The notes under the pieces are model-generated. The model saw nothing but the letters and a program-made list of their open reading frames with translations, was not told the origin of the DNA and made no database searches. Position numbers and translations under genes: made by a program. This document shows, piece after piece, positions 22,040 to 34,604 of a stretch of 64,000 bases of DNA. The DNA is taken from assembly GCA_026826555.1 (NCBI GenBank), contig JAKSZT010054573.1, positions 637,033 through 701,032 of the forward strand. The letters run 5' to 3'. The stretch's first letter is position 1. The number at the start of each line of letters is the position of its first letter. The DNA comes from Tolypeutes matacus (Eukaryota > Chordata > Mammalia > Cingulata > Chlamyphoridae).

Positions 22040-23275
22040 ATACCTCTATACCCAGCTGACAGAATTAACAAATGTCACCATTTCAGCATAATTACAGAAG
22101 CCTAACCAATCCTGGTTCATTTCCCCATCCTGCTTCTCCCGACGTAAGCATTACCCTGGAGACTGGGGGAATTACCGTTGGCATTGTGTACACAGGTGTG
22201 TGCCTCCAGACAGCCTCTATTTACAGAAATGCTCATGTATGCTTTTGCTCTTTACTTATGTTCACCCTGAATACAGTATTGTTGCCCAGGTGGATACGTG
22301 TCATTTTAATCTATCTATTTTAAATGTCATGTAGTAGCCTATCATGCAAACATTCCAAAGTTTCATTTACCCATTTGTCAAGCACTGTGGATGTTGATAT
22401 TTTCCCCGAGTTATGCTAGCCATCTGGCTTGCCACTTCTTCAGGCCTGCTAACAGAAGACGTGAGACCCCTGGTCAGAGACGAGGAATTGAGTACTCATG
22501 GCTGCACGCGCAGCGCGGGCTTTATGTTTGCACCCGCTCTCCTTGCCCGTCAAGTGCTGTGGGTGTGACAGAGGTTCGGATGTATGCTGCACAGAGTGGG
22601 TCCGCATCGCAGCTGAGGAACCCTGAACTCAGGAAGCCCAAATCTTCTGTAATGGGCAGTAAGCAAACCTGCCTGAACTTTGCTCCAGGGGAGGCAGTCT
22701 GTCTTTCAAGGCTGTTCATTCCACAAACACCCTTGAAAATACGAGAAAAAACCGAGTGCTTCTGCTGGCAAGACGTGCACGCAGGTAAACAGACCCGTGC
22801 AGAGCTGTCTCCCATCCCAGTGCTGTTATTGGCAGACTTTGAGTTTGCTTACAGTTCCCCCATTTCAGAGAGTGCTTTCTTTGCCAAAGTTTCTCTGTGA
22901 TATATCCCCAGGAATGGAGGTTCTGAGCCCTACTACACTTGTCCAACTTCGTTTGATGTTGCCAGCTTGTTTGCCAGTATTTGTCTGCCAGACTTTAAAG
23001 TTTGTGCCTATTTGGTGGCTGTGAAAAAGAATTTCATTGCTTTAATTTTCATTCTCTGCTGTTTGGGGTATACCTTTTCATATCCCTTTGTTTCTGTTAT
23101 ATTTTTTTTCCTATGATGACTTATAGTAGTTCTTTATATACTTTTTTTCAGTTTTACTTTTCACATTTAGGATTTTAACCTTGTCAAACTCTCTTTAATG
23201 CAGTTGGAATTTATTTTTGTGCCTGGGATAAAGTAGGGACCTAATTTTATCTTTTCTTGTTTTTCCCACATAAAC
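22040..23275 (-). mobile_element. Old L1 fragments, antisense, with an unassigned middle
   Basis: 22040-22430 resembles an old L1 3' UTR in reverse, and 23000-23275 resembles reversed L1 ORF2. The part between (about 22440-22990) was not recognised. It holds a plus-strand open frame of 169 codons (22391-22900) with no domain, probably chance. Confidence 0.45.
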
Positions 23276-23368
23276 TGCGTTTTTTAAAAGCAGGTACCAG
23301 GGATTGAACCCAGGATGTCATACATGGGAAGCAGGTGCTCAACCACTTGAGCTACATCCACTCTCCAA
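23276..23368 (-). mobile_element. Monomeric tRNA-Ala-like SINE, antisense
   Basis: The minus strand has box A-like GTAGCTCAAGTGGTTGAG and box B-like GGGTTCAATCCC, with the tail facing left as TTTTTT. No clear TSD. It lies inside antisense L1. Confidence 0.85.
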
Positions 23369-23372
23369 CACT

Positions 23373-24213
23373 CCTTTTGATAAAGCTCTTGGTATAACTG
23401 AGTCCCTCCTTTACAGCTGTTTATCTAGCCCTACAGCACTTCTTCACTGTTCTAACGACTAGAGTTTTATAATAAGCCTTGGTATGTGCTGGGCATGTCC
23501 ACTTCCTTCTTCTCAAATTGCTTCCAAAAGGGTATACCTAGCTCTTCATTATTCCTTAGAATTTTAGTATCAGTTTGTCAGTTTTCAGTAAAACTCGGCT
23601 GCGGTTTTGTGAAATTGAATTTAGAAATTAATTTGGGAGAATGACAGCTTTACAATATTGAATTATCTTACTATCACAGCATATACAGTTTTTTCATCCT
23701 TTTAAAAATGTTATTACACTTCTAAATTTTATTTTCTCCATTAACACATAGCAAAATTGACTTTTAATGTGTATAGTTCCCTTAATTGTTAACACATGTA
23801 TCAGCTCATAACCACCACCACCACCACCACATCAGGATTCAGAGCAGTTCCAGCATCCCCCAGACTCCCTGATGTTGTCCCTTTGCAGTCTCATCCTTCC
23901 CCCACTCCTGACTCCTGCAACCATGAGCTGTTTTCCATCACTATAGTTGTGCTTTGGAGAATGTCAGGTAAATGGAATCATACAGTACGTAACTATTTGA
24001 GACTGATTTTTCACTCCGCATTATGCCTTTGAGAGTTATCTAAGTTGTGTTTATCAAGAGTTTATTCCTTTATATTGCTGAGTAATATTACATGATATGG
24101 ATGTGTGACATTTTGTTGGTCCATTCACCAGTTGAAGGACATTGTGTTGTTACCATAGAGCCACTATATACATGCATATATGTAAGCTTCATTTCTCAGG
24201 GGTAAATACTTGA
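23373..24213 (-). mobile_element. Old L1 fragments, antisense, with CCA microsatellite
   Basis: 23373-23700 reads in reverse as L1 ORF2 and 23705-24213 as an L1 3' UTR and ORF2 end, so at least two L1 pieces abut. A (CCA) tandem repeat at about 23804-23830 sits in the 3' UTR part. Confidence 0.55.
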
Positions 24214-24224
24214 GAATGGCATTG

Positions 24225-24438
24225 TGGGGAGTAGATGTAGCACAAGCGGTTGAGTGCCTGCTTCCCATGTATGAAGTCCCAGGTTCATTCCCCGGTACTT
24301 CCTAAAAACAAAACAAACAAGCAAATGAAAAAACCAGCTCTCATTGGGGAGTGGATGTAGCTCAGTGGTTGAGCACTTGCTTCCCATTTGTATGAGGTCC
24401 TGGGCTCGATCCCCAGTTCCTCCTTAAAAATAAAAAAA
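24225..24438 (+). mobile_element. Dimeric tRNA-Ala-like SINE (DAS-like)
   Basis: Two monomers with heads near 24226 and 24349 and box B-like GGTTCATTCCCC and GGCTCGATCCCC, separated by an AAACAAAACAAACAA-type linker. The TSD is 11 bp, GAATGGCATTG at 24214-24224 and GAATGACATTG at 24439-24449 (one mismatch). Same dimer type as 6163-6363. Confidence 0.9.
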
Positions 24439-24449
24439 GAATGACATTG

Positions 24450-24860
24450 CTTGATTGACTTTTATGTCCATATATTTTTCATCGTATGGATCTTTTTCCT
24501 CCTTTATTAGATTTAGTATTGGGTAACTTTCTGTTTCTATTGTGAATGGATTGTTAGAAGTTTCTTCTACTGGATTATTGTGTATATGGGAACTCTGTTG
24601 AAGTTTTTCTATTGACCTTGTATCCAAAAATCTTGCCAAATCTTTTATTAGTTCCAAGAGTTTGTTTGTAGATTCAGTGAGAATTTTTATGAGTTGTCAT
24701 TCATATGGTGTACAAATTATGAAAATGTTTTGTCTTCCATTAATATACGTGTGTGTGTATGCACATGCACTTTTTAAAAAAACATCTTAGTTCAGTTTTG
24801 TAAGATTTTCAGAAAAGCCTTGGATAGAAGAGGTGAGAGCAGATATCCCTATTTTATCTC
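24450..24860 (-). pseudogene. L1 ORF2 remnant (reverse transcriptase C-terminal region), decayed
   Basis: On the minus strand about 24450-24657 translates to a peptide with NNPFTIETES and LIKEEKDPYDEKY, which resemble the L1 ORF2 segment after the reverse transcriptase core (the 'PFT.....YLG..LTKE.KDLY.ENY' region). The frame then fails; 24660-24860 still reads as reversed L1 ORF2 DNA. L1 ORF2 is the endonuclease/reverse transcriptase used for LINE movement; this piece is far too short and diverged to function. The open frame as such runs into the neighbouring SINE tail (24424-24438). Confidence 0.7.
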
Positions 24861-24864
24861 TTGA

Positions 24865-26050
24865 GTCAGGCAGGTCTGTCGGAGTCACGCTTCTGGACGC
24901 GTGCTTTTCCCTCAGCTCTCCTTCCCTTCCTTCCTGCTCTGACTGAAGTCCCCTCTGTTGAGAGGGGAGGTAGTGCCTCTGCTCTGCTCGCTGCTCTTGC
25001 TGCTCTTGGCTTAAAGTGTAGGCCAAGTCTCCCATCTGCCCTCCCGGCCTGGGCCGGCACTGGCTCCCGCTTTCTGTCACGGTGGGCTGCTCCCATGGCC
25101 TGGGCACGGAAGGCCAGGTGGGAGCTACTGCTCTCCCGCTGATCTGAGGGTGCCAGTGGCTCTGGGGTGTGATATTCTGTCTCCTCTCTGGTTACAGGGG
25201 TTCATCTGAAAAACGAGTGTGGGAGCCTCTCGCTGCCTTCTAAGCCCTTCAGTGTTTTCGATGCCTTTGATGCTATAAGCCATCTGGTTGATCAGTTGTT
25301 TTCAGTGGGAGGGTTGAACCTAACCTCTGTGACCAGAAAGCAGCGCCCTGCCACTCGTTAGTCGAGTTTTTCATTCAAAGGAGTGCATGTATGTCTATGT
25401 GTATGTGTATGCATTTCTAAAATTCTGTACAGTTTTCCCTGAATATATCTTTTTTAAAAAGTATCCTGTTATTGCATTGTACTTTCTATTCTTCCTCTTT
25501 TTTCTTTAATCCTTTTAATAAGCTTATTTTGTTGTCTTTTGTAGATAGCATGATTATTTTCAGCCTTTGGGCTGCCAATTCTCTTGCCTGTAGCATTTTT
25601 CTCCTCTCTTTTATTTCCTTTTGTGCTGTGCTCTCTTTTATTTTAGCTCATCTTCAAAAGGTTTTAAAAAATGCTTCTAATGGTTGTCCTGTGTGCCCTT
25701 TCTGGACTGCAAAAGTGTCCTTCGGAAATATATTTGTTTCTGCTGGGCCCTCTTGGATTTTATGTTAATTTCTTGGTTTGGGATTCCAAACCAAGAAATG
25801 AATAATTATGGACCCCCACACTCTCACATAGTACAAGCCCTGGTGTTCTGTATCTTGCAATGACTCTTTTTCACCTGTGTGGCCCCCGGCCCTGGGGAGA
25901 TGGCAAACCTCCTGGCACTCTCCCAGGCTGGTGGGCAGGTTTCTTCCCATCTGTTCCCACCTAGGCTGTGGTTTCGCCTACACAGATAGTTCCAGCTTTG
26001 ACACACTGTTGGACCTCAAGGCCGTGTCTCCTGTCTTCTTATGAGCATTA
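24865..26050. other. Unassigned stretch, GC-rich at 24880-25350
   Basis: No gene or repeat recognised with confidence. The GC-rich part has frames on both strands of 76-106 codons with no domain, typical of GC-rich non-coding DNA. Confidence 0.45.
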
Positions 26051-26068
26051 AAATAAAACCACAGTCCA

Positions 26069-26171
26069 GGGGGACGGATGTGGCTCAAATGGTTGGGCAT
26101 CCGTCTCCCATATGGAGGGACCTGGGTTTGATCCCTGGGATCTCCCGGTAAAAATAAATAAATAAAAAAGC
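26069..26171 (+). mobile_element. Monomeric tRNA-derived SINE (DAS-like)
   Basis: Head with box A-like GTGGCTCAAATGGTTGGG and box B-like GGTTTGATCCC, then CTCCCGGTAAAAATAAATAA. Perfect 11 bp TSD ACCACAGTCCA at 26058-26068 and 26172-26182. Its head is of the same type as the left monomer of the composite retroposon, so this is the free-standing form of that module. Confidence 0.92.
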
Positions 26172-26524
26172 ACCACAGTCCACAGAACCTATAATACAAC
26201 TCAGAGTCCACATGTGTCTCCTCAAGACTCCAGCTTTGATAACTTCTTCATGCCTGGCACCTGGGGATACTCCCCCACTCCGTTGGTACCCCCTACTAAT
26301 CTGGGGGTGGGGAGAGGGAATCTATAGCTATATCTGGATTGTCTCTGTGTCTCTCAGTGTATCTCTCTATCATCTTTTTCTCTGTCTTTATCTCTATTTC
26401 TCGTCACTCCTCTCAATCTCCAACACTGCAATGCCTTTGCAGAAAGAGCTCTGAGTCAGCTCGCTGTACTGTGTACTTAAAGTTCCTCTTGCTTTGCCAG
26501 ATGGCTCGATGGCTGTTTCAGTGA

Positions 26525-26890
26525 CTGCATTAGCTTCCCAGGGCTGCCATAGCAAAGTGCCCCTAACAACAGACATGTGCTGTCTCACTGTTCTGGAGGC
26601 CAGCAGTCTGAGATCAAGGTGAAGGCCGAGCCCTGTTTCCTCCGAAGCCTTGCCTCTTCCAGCGTCTCCCGGCGACCCCTGGCATGGCTTGGCTTGTAGC
26701 TACAGGGCTGCAGTCTCTGCCTCGGCCATTGCGTGGACCTCGACCCTGTCCACCCTCCTCTGTTGTGGCTTTCTTAATTTAATCTCTCTCTGCTGACCCT
26801 ATTTCTAAGTGAGGTCACATCCTGAGGTACTGAGGATTAAGACTTCAACACACCTTTTGGGGGGGGGGGGACACGATTCAACTCATACCA
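26525..26890 (-). mobile_element. MaLR (MLT1/MST-like) LTR relic, antisense
   Basis: The plus strand starts with 'gcattagcttcccagggctgccatag'-type words (shown in part) and ends near a 'gaggtactgaggattaagacttcaac' word followed by a G-run, which is the typical reversed order of a MaLR LTR. Ends are worn. Confidence 0.65.
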
Positions 26891-26899
26891 GTGACCCTG

Positions 26900-28855
26900 G
26901 CTGTATCATAGATGAGGATATCGGTGGAAGGATGGCTTTCCACTCTTTCTTCCAAATCCTTAGGGAAGAGAGATGGGAAGTGAATAAACAGCAAGGTTTC
27001 CTCTCAGTGGTTGCTTAGGCAACGTGGACAGTTACTGCCAATTTGGTGCCAAATAGACTTTTTGGCTAAGGAAAATAAATTTCTTACTGAACTTTAGAAG
27101 CCTCGGGAAGCTTGCTCTCTGGGCTTCCTGTGCAAGAGAAAGCCGGGCTACTTTGATTCTTAACCAGTGTCTTTGTTGGCAGATGCTGTCGTTGCCGCAG
27201 CTTAGGCCTCTTTTGGATAATGGGCCCCACATGCGGCTTTGGTCTCTAAGCCCTGCTGTGGGTTTACTTCTTACCATGTTTGAAATGAGTTAAAGTTTTG
27301 GAACTGGAAGCACAACCTTTTCAATTATTTTTGAAATACATTTTTTGGATTTCTTTCTCTTTTCCTATGAAATGACATCTTTGTCTTCAGAACCATTTGG
27401 TTTTGGATATCCTCTTGATCTCACTGGGTTCTGGGCTAGCACTTCCTTTAAAAGAATGAGTCATCAGGTCTCCATCATAGAGCCATTGGCAAGATTGTAA
27501 TAGACATCTCTCCCAATTATAGAGATTTACCTAGTAATGTAACAGACGAGCATTTATAGACCATCATTAGAAGAGAATAGACTTTACACAAGCTACTTTC
27601 TTTATGGATTCAATGCTTTGACTCTCTGACATCTCTATCTATATATTGGTGTTCAGACTCACCTTTGCAATTATATTTATACTTCTCTTTACATACCTCC
27701 TTATACAGACTGCTCTGTAAGTGCAGACAATGTTTCTACACCTTGATCTGTGCTGCAACCAAATGATTTCTATTAGAGGGTGTTCTTGGTAATCCTAGGA
27801 TTAAGGTGGGGAATCTGCTTACCCCACCCTCCTTTTGTAAAATAATTCCATTGATGGACCCATCTGCCCGCTCACCACGTTGGTCTCCAACCCTATATCA
27901 AGGAGGACTCCGAGTGTTCAGCAAGACCCTCGGCCCTTTGCCTGGTGCATATCTGGGCTTCAGAATTACCAGCCATTGTTATTTTATTATTATCGTTCAT
28001 CTCCCCCTCTTTCGCTTCCTCCCCCCACCCTGCATCTTCCTTCTCCAGAGTTCTGTTTTAACACTGAATCCTAGTACAGTGCCTGACACAAAATAGGAAT
28101 GAATGAATGAGTGAATAAAGACTCTGAAATATGTCCCTTCTCTTTTAAAGGAGCAAGGAGAGGATGAAAGTTTCTCAATAAGTCTTTCTTCTGTCACTTG
28201 ATTTACATCCAGTTCCTTTTCATAATACCTGCGTTGGTGGTAGCCAGTGGCACATCCCGTGAGGCTAACAATAAGAGGTGTAATAGAGTTATGGTAGCAA
28301 CAAGAGGAATTCACTTGAGCTTTCTTAGCCCTAGAGTGGGAGGGAGCTAGTAAAGGAGGCACAGAGAAGCAGTGTCTCCTGGGTGGTCATGTGCAGACTA
28401 ATGAAGGGTGGGCAGGAACCTCTGCTTTTCCTGTCAGGAGCTCCATAGTACATCCATGCTCCTAAACTCTCTGCAGTGAAGGTGCAGACCTTAGTGGCTG
28501 TTGCTGTTGTCGTTTTTCTTTTTGTTTTGTGTTTTACTCCCCAAACCAAGCCATGACTTTCCATGCAGGAGCCATAAAATTTGAACTGGTCTATATCCTG
28601 TTCAATGAGATGAGTCTGCATCTCATTGCATCTCATTGCCACTTGGGGGTTGTGGCAATGTCAGTTTCCCATAATGCTTTCTAAACATTTACTTTTGCTT
28701 TCTATGTCTGCCTTATCATGGACCAGGAACGGACAGTTGGTGGACCACAGGCTTGCAAGCTAGACTTTTTGCGTAGCAGTGTAATAATCAATTAACATAA
28801 TCATCAACTCAGTCCTGGCCGTGGTCTCACCTGTTTGAATACTGTGGTAAATTAA
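26900..28855. other. Unassigned non-coding stretch
   Basis: No gene or repeat family recognised. A short (TGAA) repeat lies at about 28097-28120, and GCATCTCATT is repeated in tandem near 28617-28637. Confidence 0.45.
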
Positions 28856-28859
28856 AACA

Positions 28860-29033
28860 ATGATTCATTCATCTACTCATACAATGAACATTTTACTGGC
28901 ATTCATCAATATCTTAACAGTGTTCCACAAACTTGGGGTACAAGGTGAACAATTCTGACAAAATCCCTCCTCTTGTAGCCCTTCAGTGTCAACCCCTACA
29001 GGAGAGGAGTTCCAAAGGTATACAAAGGCCAAG
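28860..29033 (+). mobile_element. L2-like LINE relic
   Basis: Diverged L2-like words ('gattcattcatctactcat', 'aatccctcctcttgtagcc'). It is cut on the right by the LTR at 29039. Confidence 0.45.
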
Positions 29034-29038
29034 GTGAG

Positions 29039-29470
29039 TGTGATGGTTAGGCTAATGTGTCAAATCAGCCAGGTAATTGTGTCCAGGTCCAGCAAGCACT
29101 GGGCTAATTGTAATACAAGAGCCTTATGGACTTCCATCAGTGAGTTTACTGCATGGATGGCTGATTACATCTGCATCAATCAGGGAGATTGCATCAGCAG
29201 TGGGTGACGCTTTATCCAATCAGTTGAATGCCTTAAAAGGGGCATTTCAACATTTAGAGAGAATTTCCTAGCTTGTCTTTGGACAACCAGCGTCTCTGGA
29301 AACTCATCAAAGACCTTCACTGGACTTTGATCGGAGCCCCTGGTTTGCAGCCTGCCTGCAGAACCTGGACTTGGGCATCCCCATGGTCACGTGAGAGGCT
29401 CTTATAAAATCTCATTATTGACAGACATCACCTGTCGACTCTGTTTCCCCAGAGAACCCTGATGAATACA
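29039..29470 (+). mobile_element. Solo LTR, family B
   Basis: Starts TGTGATGG and ends GAATACA. Flanks are GTGAG (29034-29038) and GCGAG (29471-29475), a 5 bp TSD with one transition. No internal region adjoins. The order of motifs ('ccaatcagttgaatgcctta', 'gtttccccagagaaccctga') matches a MaLR-like LTR type I have seen in mammals. Different family from the four family A copies. Confidence 0.8.
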
Positions 29471-29489
29471 GCGAGGCTGGACAGGGTGA

Positions 29490-30900
29490 CATTCAATTCA
29501 GCAAACATTTACGGAGGGTCCACTCTGTGCTAAGCACCATGGGCTACTCCAGGCTGCTGCTGCTTCTGTGCCCTTTGTGCTCAGAGAGTTTAGCCTCTGC
29601 TGACATTAATGGAAGGAAGAGTGGGGGCAGACCCCCACTTTATTCTCACAGGGAAGGCAGAATTGGACAAGTTGTAAGTACTGAGATCCATGGGTATGTA
29701 GAAGATTGATTGCTTCCGCCAGGACCATCGAGGGCAGGCTTCATGGGATATTGAGCTTATTCTAGAGAACCACCAAGATGGTGTTCTCAGGTCAAAACGC
29801 CAGATGGAGCTGAAAGAAGGGGAGAGGAGAATCCAAATTAGAGGGAAGAATGTAAGTAAAAGCAAAGAGACGACAAGTGTGTGGTGCATTTTGGAAATGG
29901 CGGAAGTCCAGTGTGGCTAGAATTTGGGTAAATGGTAGTAGGATGTTGGGGAGTAGGATGGGCTGGTATCTTGACTTCAGAGTTGATGGGTATTGACAAA
30001 ACTTTACTGTGTTTTCTAATCCAGAATAGTCACAGATGGTTCTTGAGCAGAAAGACAAAGGCTAAAATTCCAAGGCTATCGGGTCCTCTGAGAGGATGGT
30101 GAGAGCTGGAGAGAAGGCAGGGGGCTGAAAATGGAAGGGCGATGACGAGGGTAATGGGCAGCGAGTGTGGAGACCTGGCGGGACTCTAGCAAGGAAGGAA
30201 TTGAGGCTTTTCCTGTGTTTTCTAACCCGAGCAGTCAGGGAGATGGCAGTGTCTTCTCAAGAATACATCTAGAGGAACAGATGTTTAGGGAAAGGGACGT
30301 TTTAACTCGAAGTGAGCACCAGTAGGCAGTTGGGAATGGGTCAAGCTCAGATTTTAAAGAAATGTGCTGTCTCGTTCATAAGACTGTGGGGAAGAAGAAG
30401 TGTGCTGACTGGCTGGGGGCTGGGAATGTCACGGCCCAGTTCCTCACACAACAAAATTATGGGAGTTTTCGATACCTGACCACACCCTAAGGTCCCCTTC
30501 CCAGAACAACAAGTGAGGAAGAGGTTCCTGACAGGGAAGGCTCCACGGTGGGGAGGAGGAGACCTTGAGGTGTTCAGGTGAGGCCGAGTCTGCAGGAGCG
30601 TGCCCATCTGGTGCTATCCCCTTACGCCTGCCCACACCTCTGCCAAGAGCCACCTCCTCCATCAGACTCCACAGTTACCCTTGAACCTGCCATCCCTCTC
30701 CTTCTGGGACCCTGACTGAAACCCCAGCCTGCTTGACTCCGAGTCCCTCTTGCTTCGCGTGACACCACAGTGAAATACCTGCCTTCCAAGCTGTCAGAGG
30801 AGCAGATAGGCAAGATGGTGAGGAAGGACAGTTACAAAGACAGGAAGAGAACCAGGAGGGTGTGGTGGTGTGAAAAGATCTGCTGTGTGAGTCTGTGATT
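29490..30900 (+). mobile_element. Ancient L2-like interspersed repeat, diverged
   Basis: 29490-29560 has the L2-like 'ttcagcaaacattta...ctctgtgctaagcacc' start. 29800-30340 and 30790-30880 carry words of the same ancient family seen at 42112-42780, including 'caccagtaggcagttggga' at about 30319. Parts between are not recognisable. Family name tentative. Confidence 0.4.
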
Positions 30901-30999
30901 TTTTAGACTAGGTGTCTACAAATACTACGAGCAGGCCCTAACATCGCCCCGCCCAGGTCCCAGGCACGGTGGTATAGTAGACGGTGCACATGCTTTAGC

Positions 31000-31130
31000 T
31001 CCTTACTGCCCCGTGAGCTAGGGACTATCACTATGTCTGTGTAACCCAGAGGGCACTGAAGAACAGAGAGCTTATGTAGCTTGCTCAAGGCCACACAGCT
31101 AGGAAGTGATAGTGCAGGGATTTTCATCTG
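31000..31130 (+). mobile_element. MIR-like SINE relic
   Basis: The conserved MIR core order 'gcttgctcaaggccacacagctagg' (in part) is present at about 31079-31105, followed by a diverged tail. Confidence 0.7.
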
Positions 31131-31139
31131 CACTTAATT

Positions 31140-33800
31140 ACTGTGCTGCACCGTTGCTCAATTTAAGCAAAATTAAACTTCCCAGAAGAAAATGGCTAAA
31201 ATTAATTGGGTCTAACTTTTGTTATTGTTTTTTGTTCTTTTTTTATCAGGACAGAAACTCGGGAATGCTAGGACAGAACGGGAAGCTTAAGGTGGGAACA
31301 CACGAGGAAGGATTCCTATAAAAGATGAGCTCATCGTCTCTGGTTAGCGCTGGATCAGGGTTATGCAATGTCTTTACAAGTAGAAGATCAAAGCCTGGAG
31401 AGTTTAACAGGGCAGGTGGTTTTTATTGACCCACGGGGACTGCATGCCTGAGGAATGGCCACGTTTCTTCTCTCGTTCTCAGAGCTGAGCCCGTGGGGTC
31501 CAGCAGCACTTTACTGGAAGTGGCGAGGTGATGTGCTCACACCAAACCTGAGAACTGTCCGTCGGTAGAACCAAAGGTTGACCAAATTCCACATTCCTTT
31601 TTTATTGCCACCTGGAAAGACATTTGTGGCGGCTGAGTGTACTATGAGAAGTGACGGGAAGTGGGGGTGGCTGGTATTGTGCGTTTCAGCCAGAGCAGGA
31701 GCTGCTCCTGGACCGCTCATGTGATTACAATTAGCAAGGAGCTGGGCTGCTTTACCTTGGAGCGTGGGGAATGGAGGTGCGTAGAACCTGGAACGTTTTC
31801 TTCGTTTGCTCGGTGTGAAATGAGGTATACATTAAAGCAATGTGGGAAAGAAGATAGCATAAACTCCCCTATGGACTTCCCACAATAGTCGCTATGTAGC
31901 AGGTGTTCGGAGCCCAGATAAAATTCTGCTTCAACTTTGCTGAAGTTTTGCTCCCTACCCTGATGTCCTTGTTTGCTGTCACTGGGCATGTGATACACAG
32001 GCGATGAATCAGGGAGCTTGGGTTCTCCAGCGGCTCTCTACCCTGCCCAAGAGTTGTTCTGGGAGCCAAGTCAGTTCTTGAGAGTGTGTGTGTGTGTGTG
32101 TGTGTGTATAAAAAGAGCCTGTTTGTTCTTCTGATTTTATAAACAAACACTACGTATAAAAATGATCTGTGAATTAGTCATTTCCCGACAAAACAACTAG
32201 TCTGTAGTCTTTCTGTATATATGTATATGAATACATATTCATTTTTATTTAAGAAGTTTGCATGTAAACCAAATTTAAATTGATGGCATTGTAGAGTTCA
32301 GATGATTTTATAAGTGAAAGCCCTTGAAAACATCAACTATGAAAAATAAACTAATATAATTGTCTTTCAAAATATATTTTAAAGCTTTGACAGCTTTCTA
32401 AAATTATATTCCATATTAGAACCACATCAAACAAGCTGTATTAAAATGTATCTGAGCTGAAAAGTATAAATCAGATTGTAGAGCGCTTGAGCATGTGGGT
32501 ATTTGAGTCAGGAATGTAAACTATTTCCCTTGAAATTAGCTTATGATGACCTTGGCCAGTCTTCAAGAAATCTTCTAGAAAAGATTTCTTGATATTTCTC
32601 CCTTGTTATTAACCTCTTAGTGTATTCTGCCACTATTCATTTTCTATTATATCAGCCTTTATTTATCTGCAAGAACATTTTCCCCTAAATTTCATTTCAT
32701 CCAAGGATGATAAAGAAGAACCTTGGATGAGATGAAGCTCATCTTGAGTTACTGCCTTCCAAAACTGGAAACACTTTTGCTTTGCTACCAAGTGATAGTA
32801 ATAAGTTCAGGACTTTAAAAACTGTTATAACTTTCTCAGAGCAAGAAAAGTAATAAATCTAGTGTAAATCAGTGTAAAGGTACTGAGCAAGGCATACTTG
32901 ATGAGACCAAAGAGATGGATGATAAAGTAGCTACAGTGACTGAATTTAAATGGTATTTGGGAAACTAAAACTTGACATATTTTAAATGCCCAAGTTCTTA
33001 GCACTTTGCATTAAAAAATCATCAGTCTTCTTGATTCTGAAAACAATACCTGTAAGTAGTGAACAATAAAAAGTAAATCCAATATTGCAACATAGCAAAT
33101 AGAAATCTAAAATAGTATCAGTTGGAAAAGGGTATATTTAAATGTATAAAAAAGTACGATGCAATGTAATATAACTCTAAAAAGGACAAAAACAGCAATT
33201 CCTTAGCTATATGAAAATACATACTGAAGAAGGGCACATAAAATTTGAAACAAAGCTAAAGGTCAATGAAAATCTGTAAAATTGTGTACAGAAATTTGAG
33301 TATTGAGAGAAAACAACCTTTTTTTTTCCCTAAGTGATTTGAAAGAAAACTTTCTAATAGGTCAAGTACCCGTAAAAGTTAGTATATGATAATCATGCTC
33401 AGTGAGGCAGCTTCTGGCCTAGAAATTTACAGTCAGAGGTAGAGATAGGAAAAATACCAAAGCTTGAAGGGGAAGCATTCACAGTGTTTGCATGTTGGAG
33501 AGGGAAGGGAATATTTGAGGTGAGGAAAACATTGAGATGCAAAGCCTGGAGACTGAATAGTGTGAATAATGGGAATAGGAAGCATTATCTGGAAAGGTTT
33601 TGTCAGGCTCTTTTCTAGAAGCTTAAAAGGGATCTGGCAAAGAAGAGAATGGAGGGACTCTTTTTGAAGTGTACTGGTTATGTCTTGCTGTGTAACAAAT
33701 TATCCCCAAACTTAGGGCCTTTATCTCCTAGTTTCTTTGTCAGGAATCCGAGGGCAGCTTAGCTGGGTCCAGAGCCTCAGGATCCGCCTCACGTTACAAT
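31140..33800. other. Long unassigned stretch with GT microsatellite
   Basis: A (GT) tandem repeat lies at 32084-32108. From about 32150 to 33650 the sequence is AT-rich, almost free of recognisable repeats and without long open frames. It may be unique, old sequence. Nothing else supported. Confidence 0.45.
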
Positions 33801-33817
33801 TAAAATTCCTCCTGAGG

Positions 33818-34040
33818 GAGCTGATATGGCTCAAACCGTTGAGCACCTGCTTCCCACATAGGAGCACCTGGGTTCAGCTGTGGTGCCTCCTGAAAGAAAA
33901 ACTAAGACAAAAGCAAAATAAGTGACCAAACCACCTCAGGGGAGCCGAAGAGGCTCAGTGGTTGAGCGCCGGCTTCCCACATAGGAGATCCCAGGTTCCA
34001 TTCCCGGCCCTTGGTACCTCCAAAAAACAAAAACAAAAAG
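33818..34040 (+). mobile_element. Dimeric tRNA-derived SINE (DAS-like)
   Basis: Heads near 33818 and 33939, with box A-like ATGGCTCAAACCGTTGAG and GAGGCTCAGTGGTTGAG and box B-like GGTTCAGCTGT (decayed) and GGTTCCATTCCC. A-rich linker and AAAACAAAAACAAAAA tail. TSD CCTCCTGAGG at 33808-33817 and CCTCTTGAGG at 34041-34050, one mismatch. Confidence 0.88.
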
Positions 34041-34289
34041 CCTCTTGAGGCCGCGGCCCGGTCCAGGCCTCTTGCAAGCTCATTCGTGGTCATTGACAGG
34101 ACTCCTTTCTTGGCAGGCTATCAGACATGGCCTTAGTTCCTTGCTGGCTGTTAGCCAGAGGCTGGCCTTGCTCTTTTGCCACCTAAGCTTCTCCATAGGG
34201 TAGCTTACAAAGTGGCAGCTGGCCTTGTCAGAGTGAGCAAACAGGAAGGGCCAGAGAGAGAGAGAACAAGCAAGATGGAAGTCATGTAA

Positions 34290-34600
34290 TTTTAAGTAAG
34301 TTTTATTGACACATAATTTACATATCAAACAGTTCATTTAAAGTGTACAGCTCAGTGGTTCTCAGTACATCCACAGATCTGTGCAGCCATCACACCGTCA
34401 GTTCAGTTTTAGAACATTTTCATTAGACCTAAAGAAACCCCATCACTGTCCAAGCCCCTACCTTCCAGGCCTTGGCAGTCCCATTACTTTCTGTCTCTAC
34501 AAATTCATCACTGCCTTTTCATAACCTGTTCTCACATGTGACTTGCCATCGCTGTTTCCACGTTCCATTCCTTAGAAACAACTTGCTGGGCCCAGCCCCC
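34290..34600 (-). mobile_element. Old L1 3' UTR, antisense
   Basis: Starts with 'aagttttattgacacataa' and continues with 'tcatttaaagtgtacagctcagtgg'-type words, the reversed 3' UTR of an old L1 group; the same group is at 42925-43320 and 55690-56120. Confidence 0.65.
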
Positions 34601-34604
34601 ACAC

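Noticed and set aside
22391..22900. Plus-strand frame of 169 codons
   Set aside because: No recognisable domain, no promoter or splice evidence, and it begins in L1-like sequence. Its length is within what chance gives in 64 kb.
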